The notes beneath the pieces are model-generated. The model was not told where the DNA came from and made no database searches. It saw nothing but the letters and a program-made list of their open reading frames with translations. The translations under genes and the position numbers were made by a program. This document shows positions 1-5,464 of a stretch of 5,464 bases of DNA, piece after piece. Source of the DNA: Chloroflexota bacterium (GTDB taxonomy: Bacteria > Chloroflexota > Dehalococcoidia > DSTF01 > RBG-16-68-14); NCBI GenBank assembly GCA_022561355.1, contig JADFRJ010000170.1, positions 1-5,464 of the forward strand, read 5' to 3'. How positions within the stretch are numbered: position 1 is the stretch's first letter; each line of letters opens with the position of its first letter.

Positions 1-485
1 AGCAGCACGGCCTTGATCGCGGTCGTGCGTTTCTTCAGCGTCTCGCGCAGCACCTCGTCCGTGAACGCTTCGTCGAGCGGCTCCGGGCCGAGCTTGGCCA
101 GGATCGGCGCGGGGTCGTCGGTCAGCCACATCGTGCCGAACTTGCGCAGGTCGACGAAGCGCAGCTCGTTGCCGTCGTCGAGGCGAAAGCGCGCACGGAT
201 GTAGGGCTCATCGGGCGCCTTCACCGGCCGCAGCAGCACGTTGCCCGACATGCGCCGGTGCAGCACCCACCAGAGCCCCTTGTCGAGCCGCAGCATCAGG
301 TACTTCCCGCGCCGCGACACGCTCTCGATGCGCCGGTTACGCAGGCCCGACTCGAACAGCTCGACGGGCATCTCTTGCACCAGCCTCGGCGCGTCCGGCG
401 ACACGCTCGCCTTCGTGATCTTGCGCCCGAGCACCGTCGCGCGCAGGTCGCGCGCCAGCGTCTCTACTTCAGGCAGCTCAGGCAT
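1..485 (-). CDS. mutM: Formamidopyrimidine-DNA glycosylase (Fpg/MutM), 3'-truncated by window edge
   Basis: This gene encodes the N-terminal 161 residues of a bifunctional base-excision-repair glycosylase/AP lyase that removes 8-oxoguanine and formamidopyrimidines. The protein begins MPELPEVETL, the family signature; after Met removal the Pro is the Schiff-base nucleophile and the next Glu is catalytic. Other family marks are RRGKYL (Lys61, the conserved loop lysine), HRRMSG at 76-81 (normally HLGMSG, so two residues differ), DLRKFG at 112-117 and LGPEPL at 132-137. The helix-two-turn-helix and zinc finger would lie beyond base 1 and cannot be checked. The ATG (483-485) lies inside the last codons of the upstream acetyltransferase gene with an 8-base overlap. 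There is no clear Shine-Dalgarno, so translation is probably coupled to that gene. The first 14 codons are duplicated 600 bases upstream. GC content is high like polA (42 of 60 in a hand-counted sample). Confidence 0.96.
   Translation of the reverse strand, partial: MPELPEVETLARDLRATVLGRKITKASVSPDAPRLVQEMPVELFESGLRNRRIESVSRRGKYLMLRLDKGLWWVLHRRMSGNVLLRPVKAPDEPYIRARFRLDDGNELRFVDLRKFGTMWLTDDPAPILAKLGPEPLDEAFTDEVLRETLKKRTTAIKAVL
443..485 (-). repeat. Direct repeat copy B: 5' end of the functional mutM
   Basis: These 43 bases, from the mutM start codon into codon 15, match 1043-1085 at 40 of 43 positions with no gaps. Mismatches are at 450, 468 and 472. Similarity stops abruptly at the ATG: bases 486 onward do not match 1086 onward. 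This copy continues into the intact mutM reading frame. Confidence 0.93.
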
Positions 486-1011
486 CGCTCATCGCGGCAC
501 GGTCTGTTCGTCCCTGTCGGACGGCTGACCAGGCTTGTTCGGCCAGCACCACCGATGTCTCGATCTGCCGCTCCGGTATCGACCAGTATTCCTGGAGCAA
601 CTGGTCTTTCTCCTCAGGGCTGACCAAACGGAAGCCATGCCGCTCGTAGAAGCGGACGGCCCAGCGAGCAGCGGCCCATGTACCAACGAGCATGGGGCGC
701 GCGGCCTCCCGACCAACGTGAGCCAGGAGCCTGCTCCCGATCCCCTGGTTTCGCCTGGATGTCCGGACGTAGGCGTGTCTGATGAGGGTCACGTCCTCGA
801 GGTGCTGCAGGCCCATGACGCCTAGCAATTCTCCGTCTTCCTCGAACCCCCAGAACGCGACGCCGTTGTGGATCTCGTGCTCCAGTTCATCTTGGTCCAT
901 GTAGGGTTCTTTCCAGCAGTCGTCTGGGATCACGCCTTTGTAAGCCTGTGCGGCGTCATTAATGATCGCATAGATAGCCGCGAAGTCGGCGGGGTCACAC
1001 GGGCGGATCAT
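478..1011 (-). CDS. GNAT-family N-acetyltransferase
   Basis: This is a 177-aa single-domain protein of the GNAT superfamily, which transfers an acetyl group from acetyl-CoA to an amine; the substrate cannot be told from sequence. It starts IRPCDPADF, as many GNATs do. The acetyl-CoA-binding motif A is at 86-95 (RRNQGIGSRL, the R-x-x-G-x-G pattern at R87, G90, G92). The later strand-helix motif is WAVRFYERHGF at 117-127. The core family appears to end near residue 157 (IETSVVLAE), so the last 20 residues look like a non-conserved tail made by reading up to the mutM start. The ATG at 1009-1011 is supported by GGGAG (1018-1022) six bases upstream, and it overlaps the stop of a 25-codon upstream ORF as ATGA. 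Its TGA lies inside mutM. GC is intermediate (35 to 37 of 60 in samples). There is no antitoxin-like partner, so a TacT-type toxin role is not supported. Confidence 0.9.
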   Translation of the reverse strand: MIRPCDPADFAAIYAIINDAAQAYKGVIPDDCWKEPYMDQDELEHEIHNGVAFWGFEEDGELLGVMGLQHLEDVTLIRHAYVRTSRRNQGIGSRLLAHVGREAARPMLVGTWAAARWAVRFYERHGFRLVSPEEKDQLLQEYWSIPERQIETSVVLAEQAWSAVRQGRTDRAAMSDA

Positions 1012-1017
1012 GTCGGT

Positions 1018-1022
1018 CTCCC
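1018..1022 (-). promoter_or_regulatory. Ribosome-binding site of the acetyltransferase gene
   Basis: GGGAG reads on the minus strand six bases before the ATG at 1011, a good match to the Shine-Dalgarno consensus with normal spacing. It supports that start. It forms half of a 10-bp palindrome (1018-1027) and lies within the coding frame of the upstream 25-codon remnant. Confidence 0.6.
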
Positions 1023-1042
1023 GGGAGCGGCCATCGGCGACG

Positions 1043-1085
1043 GCAGGTCACGCGCCAGCGTCTCTACGTCACGCAGCTCAGGCAT
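1043..1085 (-). repeat. Direct repeat copy A: displaced mutM 5' end
   Basis: This copy is 40 of 43 identical to 443-485 at an offset of exactly 600 bases. It begins at an ATG, and similarity ends where the insert-specific sequence starts (1042 downward). Being next to the polA side, it is plausibly the original mutM start that drifted after being cut off. A crossover between the two copies would delete exactly 600 bases, including the acetyltransferase gene, and leave an intact mutM. Confidence 0.93.
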
Positions 1086-1100
1086 ACACTCTGGTCTAGT

Positions 1101-1904
1101 CTAGTTGCCGACTTCCTCGAGCCGTTCAGCTAGCAACTCAAGTGAGTTCACCAATTCAATTGTGTCCGGCCACGATGAGCCCAGGACTGCATCATTCCCA
1201 TGGGCCAACTTGTCACGCAGCTTCTCTCCGTTCTTGAGCACGTTCTCTAAGGCATCCTTAGAGCGAAATGTGCTTACTTTGACGAATTCTTGCGTTGCCA
1301 GGAGGATGTCCCGTTTATCACAAAACTGAAGGCACTCGACCAAAGCCAATTCCTGGTTCTGCTTCTTTCGAGCAGCGTGAAATTTCGTCGCGGCTTCCAG
1401 TCTCGGGGCACTAATGCTGTCACGCCAGGAATCGTGCTGGTAGTAGTGGCCAACTAGCCTCGTTAACTGCATCTCCAACAGCGTAATGACTCCAAAGAAG
1501 TAGAGCCTCACAGGCGCTTTGTTAAGGTCGGCTAGCGTTACGATCTGTGAAACCTTGCTCCCTTCCCGCAGGAACAGCCGCTTCTTGCCTTGCAGTACGC
1601 CCAGCGCCTCTCTCAAAGGAGAACCCGCGGCAAGAAGATCATCCGGCTGAAAGACGTTCTCGCTTTCCGAGCATACGCCGTCCTTCAGAGCAGCCAATTC
1701 CACGTAGCCATAAACGTTTCCAGACTTCTCCAAACCGACCACATCGAAGTCCTTCTCCTCCATCAACCGGCGGGCGACGGCGGCGTCCGCTCGCGCCTCG
1801 CAGAGTTCCAGCGCTGACGAAATCTGATCTACCGCGATGGCCTTGGTAAATAGATTTCTCAGATCCGCGATGCTAGATCTTAAGTGCTTTAGCTTAGGGG
1901 CCAT
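1101..1904 (-). CDS. Uncharacterised protein with CBS-like N-terminal region and HEPN-like C-terminal domain
   Basis: I do not recognise a named family for this 267-aa protein; the domains are read from motifs only. Residues about 25-145 resemble a CBS pair, a module that binds adenine nucleotides. A first repeat includes DFDVVGLEKSGNVYGYV (52-68). A second runs from PLREAL (96) to IVTLADLNKAPVRLYF (121-136), a typical CBS ending. Residues 165-265 are mostly helical and contain LRDKLAHG with R230 and H235, the R-x4-H pattern of HEPN ribonucleases. No signal peptide or membrane segment is evident, so it is probably cytoplasmic. The ATG follows the polA TGA by 19 bases; an in-frame TAA at 1917-1919 rules out an earlier start, and a GGGG stretch lies 15 bases upstream, too far for a good Shine-Dalgarno. 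GC is far lower than in its neighbours (28 of 60 in each of two samples, against 40 to 49 in polA), pointing to recent transfer. It probably depends on read-through from polA, because I see no promoter of its own. Confidence 0.82.
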   Translation of the reverse strand: MAPKLKHLRSSIADLRNLFTKAIAVDQISSALELCEARADAAVARRLMEEKDFDVVGLEKSGNVYGYVELAALKDGVCSESENVFQPDDLLAAGSPLREALGVLQGKKRLFLREGSKVSQIVTLADLNKAPVRLYFFGVITLLEMQLTRLVGHYYQHDSWRDSISAPRLEAATKFHAARKKQNQELALVECLQFCDKRDILLATQEFVKVSTFRSKDALENVLKNGEKLRDKLAHGNDAVLGSSWPDTIELVNSLELLAERLEEVGN

Positions 1905-1923
1905 TATGAGATCTACTTACCCC

Positions 1924-4674
1924 TCAGACCTTCACGGGCTTCATAGCGCCCCAGGACTTGCCAACCTTGACGTCGACCTTCAGCGGCACGGCCAGCTCCA
2001 GCGACTGCGGCATGATGCGCAGCGCCATCTCCTGCACGTCGTCGCGCTCCTTGGTCGGGCCCTCGAAGATCAGCTCGTCGTGGACCTGCAGGATCATGCG
2101 CGTCGCCATCTTGCGCTCGCGCAGCTCCGCGTCGATCTTGTTCATCGCGATCTTGATGATGTCGCTGGCTGCCCCCTGCGCCGGCATGTTCACGGCGACG
2201 CGCTCCGCCGCCGCGCGCGCCTGGAAGTTCGACGACCTGATCTCGGGGATGCGACGCTTCCGGCCGGACATCGTCTCGGCGTAGCCCAGCTCGCGGCAGC
2301 TTGCGATCACGCTTTCGCGCCACTCCTTCACCTTGGGGTACTTCTCGAAGTAGGTCTCGATGAACTCGCGCGACTCCTCACGCGAGATGCCCTCGCGAGC
2401 CGAGAGCCCGAACTCGCTGAGGCCGTACAGCACGCCGAAGTTGAACACCTTCGCGCGGCGCCGCTCCTCGTCTGTCACCTTGTTTATCGGCGTGCCGAAC
2501 ACCTGCGAGGCCGTCGCGGCGTGGATGTCCTCATCGTTCTGGAACGACTCCAGCAGGCTGGGGTCGCCGGAGAGGTGCGCCAGGATGCGCAGCTCGATCT
2601 GCGAGTAGTCCGCCGACAGCAGCACCGGCTTCGCGCCGAAGTCGCGCGCGATGAAGCAGCGCCTGATCTGGTTGCCGAGGTCCGTGCGCACGGGGATGTT
2701 CTGCAGGTTGGGGTCCTGCGACGAGAGGCGGCCGGTGGCGGCCACCGTCTGGTTGAAGTTGGAGTGGATGCGCCCCGTCTCGCTGTTGACGAGGGCGGGC
2801 AGCGCGTCGATGTACGTCGACTTCAGCTTCGTGAGCTGCCGCCACTCGAGCAGCACGTCGATCACGGCGTGTGCGCCGCGCAGTCCCTCGAGCGCGGTGG
2901 CGTCTGTCGTGTAGCCCAGTTTGGTGCGGCGCGTCTTCGGCAATCCCAGCTCCTCGAAGAAGAGCTGGGAGAGCTGTTGCGGCGAGCCCAGGTTAAACTC
3001 GTGGCCGATCTCCTCGTAGGCTTCCTGCTCCAGCTTCGCGACCTGTTCGCCGAGGTCGATCGACATCTCGCGCAGCGAGTCGCTGTCGACGGCGACGCCG
3101 GCCTGCTCCATGCGCATCAGCACGGGCACGAGCGGGATCTCGATGTCGTCGTAGAGCGGCGTCAGCCCCTCATCCTTCAGCTCGGGGTCGATCTGCGTCC
3201 TCAGCCGGCCCGCCATGTCGACGGCGCCGCAGGCGAACGGCGAGGCCTGTTCAGCGCTGACCTCCGTGATAGAGATCTTCTTCGCGCCCTTGCCGACCAG
3301 GTCGCTGAGCGGCGCGAGGTCAGCGCCGAGCCGTTCCGTCGCCAGCCATTCGACGTCGAGCGAGCGGTCGCCGAGCAGGTAGGCGCCGATCATCGTGTCG
3401 GAGACCAGCCCCTGCACGTCAACGCCGTAGCGGCCCAACACCTCCATCGCGAACTTGGCGTTGTGGCCGGACTTCGCGACCTTGGCGTCGGCGAACAGCG
3501 GGCCAAGCTTCTCGACCACGGCATCGATCGCCAGCAGCTCCGGGTCCAACAGCTCGGCCTGGTGACTAACAGGGACGTAGGCGGCTTTGCCGGGCGCCCA
3601 CGAGAACGAGAGCCCCGCCAGCGAGGTCTGGAACGCGCTCTCGGTCGGCGTCATCACGCCGAAGGTGAACGACTTCGCCGACTTAAGCTGCTTCGCGAGC
3701 GCGGAGAGGTCGTTCGCCGAGTAGACCGTCTGGTACTCGGTGTCGACCGCCGGCGCCGCTTCTTTGACCGCCGCCTTGCCGTTGTCGCCGGCCTGCTCCG
3801 GCAGCCGCGGGATCAGGCTCTTGAACTCTAACTCGACGAATAGTTTTTCTAACCGTTCGCGGTCGTAGTCCTGTACCACCGTGCCTTCAAGGTCGAGTTC
3901 GACCGGCACGTCCCTCCTGATCATCACCATGTCCTTGCTGTGGCGGGCGTCGGCCTCATGCTCGCGCAGGTTCTCGCGCAGCTTCTCCGGCATCACGTCG
4001 TCGATGTGCTCGTAGAGGTTCTCGATGCTGCCGAACTCGCTGATCAACTTGAGCGCTGTCTTGTCCCCGACCCCCTTCACGCCGGGGATGTTATCGGACG
4101 TATCACCCTTCAGGCCCTTGAGGTCGGGCATCTGCTCAGGCGTCACGCCGTAACGCTCCTTGGCTGCCTCGGCGTCGTAGGTGACGGTGTCGTGCTTGAA
4201 CGGCCGGATCATGAAGACGTGAACGTTCTTCTCGATCAGTTGGACGATGTCGCTGTCGAGCGTGACGAGGTACGTCTCGACGCCCGCCCTCTCGGCCTGC
4301 TTGGCCAGCGTGCCGAGCACGTCGTCGGCTTCGTAACCGTCCGCCATATAGATCGGGATGTTGAACGCTTCGATGACCTCTTTGACGCGGGGTATCTGCG
4401 CGGTCAGCTCCTCGGGCGTCTTTCGCCGCGTCGCCTTATAGGTCGCGTCCTTCTCGTGCCGGAACGTCTTCCCCGGCGGGTCGAGCGCGACCGCGACGTG
4501 CGTCGGCTTTATATCGTTGAGAACGGTCAGGAGCGTGTTCGCGAACCCGAACGGCACCGTCACGATCTCGCCGGTCTTGCGTACCGTCAGCGGCTCCTTG
4601 AACGCGTAGAAGGCGCGATAGATGATGCCGTGGCCATCGAAGATGACCAGCTTTGGCTTAGCTTTGGGGCTCAC
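1924..4674 (-). CDS. polA: DNA polymerase I (family A) with inactive proofreading domain
   Basis: This 916-aa polymerase fills gaps and removes primers in replication and excision repair. The 5' nuclease is at about 1-290: D13 in IFDGHG, GYEADD at 113-118, LDSD at 139-142 and a helix-hairpin-helix region around GDTSDNIPGVKGVG at 190-203. A 3'-5' exonuclease fold follows at about 315-500, but its metal ligands are gone: the usual DxE is G339/M341, the exo II Asp is A409 and the exo III Asp is A484. The polymerase domain is complete: TGRLSSQDPNLQNIP (647-661), motif A ADYSQIELR with D689, motif B with K742, F746 and Y750, and motif C QVHDE with D866. Length is normal for the family. The start is GTG (4672-4674), without Shine-Dalgarno and preceded at initiation-site distance by TGCTATAAT, so a leaderless message is likely. 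The next gene follows the TGA by 19 bases. Confidence 0.98.
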   Translation of the reverse strand: MSPKAKPKLVIFDGHGIIYRAFYAFKEPLTVRKTGEIVTVPFGFANTLLTVLNDIKPTHVAVALDPPGKTFRHEKDATYKATRRKTPEELTAQIPRVKEVIEAFNIPIYMADGYEADDVLGTLAKQAERAGVETYLVTLDSDIVQLIEKNVHVFMIRPFKHDTVTYDAEAAKERYGVTPEQMPDLKGLKGDTSDNIPGVKGVGDKTALKLISEFGSIENLYEHIDDVMPEKLRENLREHEADARHSKDMVMIRRDVPVELDLEGTVVQDYDRERLEKLFVELEFKSLIPRLPEQAGDNGKAAVKEAAPAVDTEYQTVYSANDLSALAKQLKSAKSFTFGVMTPTESAFQTSLAGLSFSWAPGKAAYVPVSHQAELLDPELLAIDAVVEKLGPLFADAKVAKSGHNAKFAMEVLGRYGVDVQGLVSDTMIGAYLLGDRSLDVEWLATERLGADLAPLSDLVGKGAKKISITEVSAEQASPFACGAVDMAGRLRTQIDPELKDEGLTPLYDDIEIPLVPVLMRMEQAGVAVDSDSLREMSIDLGEQVAKLEQEAYEEIGHEFNLGSPQQLSQLFFEELGLPKTRRTKLGYTTDATALEGLRGAHAVIDVLLEWRQLTKLKSTYIDALPALVNSETGRIHSNFNQTVAATGRLSSQDPNLQNIPVRTDLGNQIRRCFIARDFGAKPVLLSADYSQIELRILAHLSGDPSLLESFQNDEDIHAATASQVFGTPINKVTDEERRRAKVFNFGVLYGLSEFGLSAREGISREESREFIETYFEKYPKVKEWRESVIASCRELGYAETMSGRKRRIPEIRSSNFQARAAAERVAVNMPAQGAASDIIKIAMNKIDAELRERKMATRMILQVHDELIFEGPTKERDDVQEMALRIMPQSLELAVPLKVDVKVGKSWGAMKPVKV

Positions 4675-4680
4675 CGTGCG

Positions 4681-4689
4681 ATTATAGCA
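4681..4689 (-). promoter_or_regulatory. Extended -10 promoter of polA
   Basis: TGCTATAAT on the minus strand is a perfect TATAAT with the extended TGn element. Exactly six bases (4675-4680) separate it from the polA GTG, so the expected first transcribed base is the G of the start codon. No -35 box resembling TTGACA is seen at 16 to 18 bases upstream, which fits extended -10 promoters. It lies between the M20 gene stop and polA, so polA can start its own transcript. The prediction rests on motif and spacing alone. Confidence 0.72.
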
Positions 4690-4723
4690 CCGCCGCGAAA
4701 GACGCTTGCGCTATTTGCGGCGG
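4690..4723. repeat. GC-rich inverted repeat between the M20 gene and polA
   Basis: Bases 4690-4696 (CCGCCGC) pair with 4717-4723 (GCGGCGG), and AAA at 4698-4700 can pair with TTT at 4714-4716 across one bulged base. In the M20 transcript this hairpin would form just after the stop codon, so it may end or protect that message. It is not followed by a run of U, so it is not a standard intrinsic terminator. It also fills the -35 region of the polA promoter, where it could be a binding site. The function is unknown. Confidence 0.45.
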
Positions 4724-4724
4724 C

Positions 4725-5464
4725 CTAGTGCCCCGCCATCAGGCGGTCGCGTTGCTTCTCGTCGGTCGCCAGGTCGATCGCCGTCCACGCCATCGCGAGC
4801 GCGCCATCGTAGACCGCCTGATCGGCGGCCTCTGTGATGCAGTGCGCCGCGAACTCCGGCTGGTGGTTGACCGCCGGCAGCGAATCGATGCCGATCATCG
4901 GGTGGATCGATGGCATCACGAGCGAGACGTTGCCCATGTCGGTCGAGCCACCCGAAAGGTCAGGCCGCCCGCCGGCGTCCGCGAACGTCCGGCCCAGCGC
5001 CTCCGCGTTGAAGCGATACGCCTCCACCATGCCGGCGTCATGCTCCATCTGCGCATACGGCGTCTTCGTCGTGATCTCGAGCGTCGCGCCCGTTGCGGTC
5101 GCTCCCGCCTCGAAGCAGCGGCGGACCTGCTCTCTCATTCGGTCGAGGTGTTCTATCGTCCGAGCGCGGACGCTGTACCTCGCCGCCGTGTGCGCGGGAA
5201 TGATGTTCGGCGCGTCGCCCCCGTCCGTGACGATGCCATGCACTCGGTCCGTCGGCCTCATGTGCTGGCGCAGCAGTCCAATCGCGACCTGCGCCACCGT
5301 GAGGGCGTCCGCGGCGTTGATGCCTTGCTGGGGCGCCGCCGCCGCGTGGGCGGACTTGCCCGTGTAGTTCACCGTCCATTGTTCCACCGCGGTCATCATC
5401 GGCTCCAGCGTGTCCGCCGGCGCCGGGTGGACCATCATCGCGGCGTGTTGGTCCTCGAACGCGC
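4725..5464 (-). CDS. M20-family metallopeptidase/amidohydrolase (PM20D2/AbgB-like), 5'-truncated by window edge
   Basis: The visible 246 C-terminal codons belong to the M20D-type zinc hydrolases, which cleave amide bonds of N-acyl amino acids, dipeptides or p-aminobenzoyl-glutamate; the substrate is not clear. The frame stays open to the window edge, reading AFEDQHAAMMVHPAP, so the ATG at 5438 is internal and not the start. Counting from that Met, the lid/dimerisation domain includes GKSAHAAAAPQQGINAADA (27-45). GGDAPNIIPAHT (73-84) is a family hallmark. GGSTDMGNVS (163-172) and NHQPEFAAH (191-199) are typical C-terminal catalytic-domain motifs, the latter holding a likely metal-ligand His. 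The N-terminal metal-binding motifs are outside the window. It ends in TAG 50 bases before polA. Its function has no evident link to the repair genes. GC is high (44 of 60 in a sample), so it matches the host background. Confidence 0.92.
   Translation of the reverse strand, partial: AFEDQHAAMMVHPAPADTLEPMMTAVEQWTVNYTGKSAHAAAAPQQGINAADALTVAQVAIGLLRQHMRPTDRVHGIVTDGGDAPNIIPAHTAARYSVRARTIEHLDRMREQVRRCFEAGATATGATLEITTKTPYAQMEHDAGMVEAYRFNAEALGRTFADAGGRPDLSGGSTDMGNVSLVMPSIHPMIGIDSLPAVNHQPEFAAHCITEAADQAVYDGALAMAWTAIDLATDEKQRDRLMAGH

Larger units (their letters stand above)
1008..1085 (-). pseudogene. mutM 5'-end remnant forming a 25-codon ORF
   Basis: Reading from ATG at 1085 gives MPELRDVETLARDL, followed by 11 unrelated residues and a TGA at 1008-1010. 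The first 14 codons copy the start of mutM with three base changes, giving P5R and E6D and one silent change. The rest of mutM is missing, so this cannot be a glycosylase. The stop overlaps the ATG of the acetyltransferase gene in the arrangement ATGA, and the acetyltransferase ribosome-binding site lies in its last codons. The remnant may therefore serve as a translated leader. It sits 15 bases after the stop of the 267-aa gene. Whether it is translated is unknown. Confidence 0.8.

Noticed and set aside
478..1043. Acetyltransferase as a TacT/AtaT-type toxin of a toxin-antitoxin pair
   Set aside because: No ribbon-helix-helix antitoxin ORF lies next to it, and the length and motifs fit ordinary GNAT enzymes.
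1086..1914. Short similar sequences at the two ends of the 267-aa gene (CTAGA and AGATCT motifs, tandem TCTAG at 1092-1101) as possible element ends
   Set aside because: Matches are only about 7 of 9 bases, with no inverted or target-site repeat that I can defend; they are within chance.
1837..3831. 664-codon open frame on the plus strand opposite polA, with a second in the same frame at 3940-4728
   Set aside because: It is codon-aligned antisense to polA, where stops need TTA, CTA or TCA sense codons, which are rare in a high-GC gene. Its product is Arg/Leu/Val/Asp-rich without domains, and polA is unmistakable on the other strand.
4834..5367. 177-codon plus-strand open frame opposite the M20 gene
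   Set aside because: The minus-strand frame carries clear M20 family motifs; the plus-strand product has no recognisable features and looks like a GC-driven shadow.
1..5464. CRISPR arrays, tRNA or rRNA genes, transposase or integrase genes
   Set aside because: I saw no spaced repeat array, no tRNA-like cloverleaf or rRNA signature, and no recombinase motifs in any frame.

Overview
The window is a GC-rich bacterial chromosome segment in which every supported gene lies on the minus strand, so transcription runs from high to low coordinates. The house-keeping genes look like those of Chloroflexota (a Dehalococcoidia-like lineage is my best guess). The reasons are the character of the PolA sequence with its dead proofreading domain, the leaderless-type polA start, and the polA to mutM order. 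That assignment is inference, and polA-mutM adjacency also occurs in other phyla such as Firmicutes.

In the direction of transcription the layout is as follows. (1) The C-terminal part of an M20-family amidohydrolase/peptidase (4725-5464, 5' end outside the window). (2) A 50-bp gap holding a GC-rich inverted repeat and an extended -10 promoter element placed so that the polA GTG would be the first transcribed base. (3) polA, DNA polymerase I of 916 aa with an intact 5' nuclease and polymerase but all three proofreading exonuclease motifs lost. (4) A 267-aa accessory gene of clearly lower GC, which I read as an N-terminal CBS-like sensor region joined to a C-terminal HEPN-like domain with an R-x4-H motif. 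(5) A 25-codon remnant carrying a copy of the first 14 codons of mutM, ending in an ATGA overlap with (6) a GNAT acetyltransferase gene. (7) The real mutM (Fpg DNA glycosylase), whose start codon lies inside the last codons of the GNAT gene and whose 3' end is outside the window.

polA and mutM fit a DNA repair pair: MutM removes oxidised purines and Pol I fills the gap. The 1.4 kb between them looks like an accessory insertion. A 43-bp direct repeat (40 of 43 identical, offset exactly 600 bp) made of the mutM 5' end flanks the GNAT gene. This suggests that an incoming segment displaced the original mutM start and supplied a new one. The CBS-HEPN-like gene is the best candidate for an uncharacterised, possibly defence- or stress-related function.
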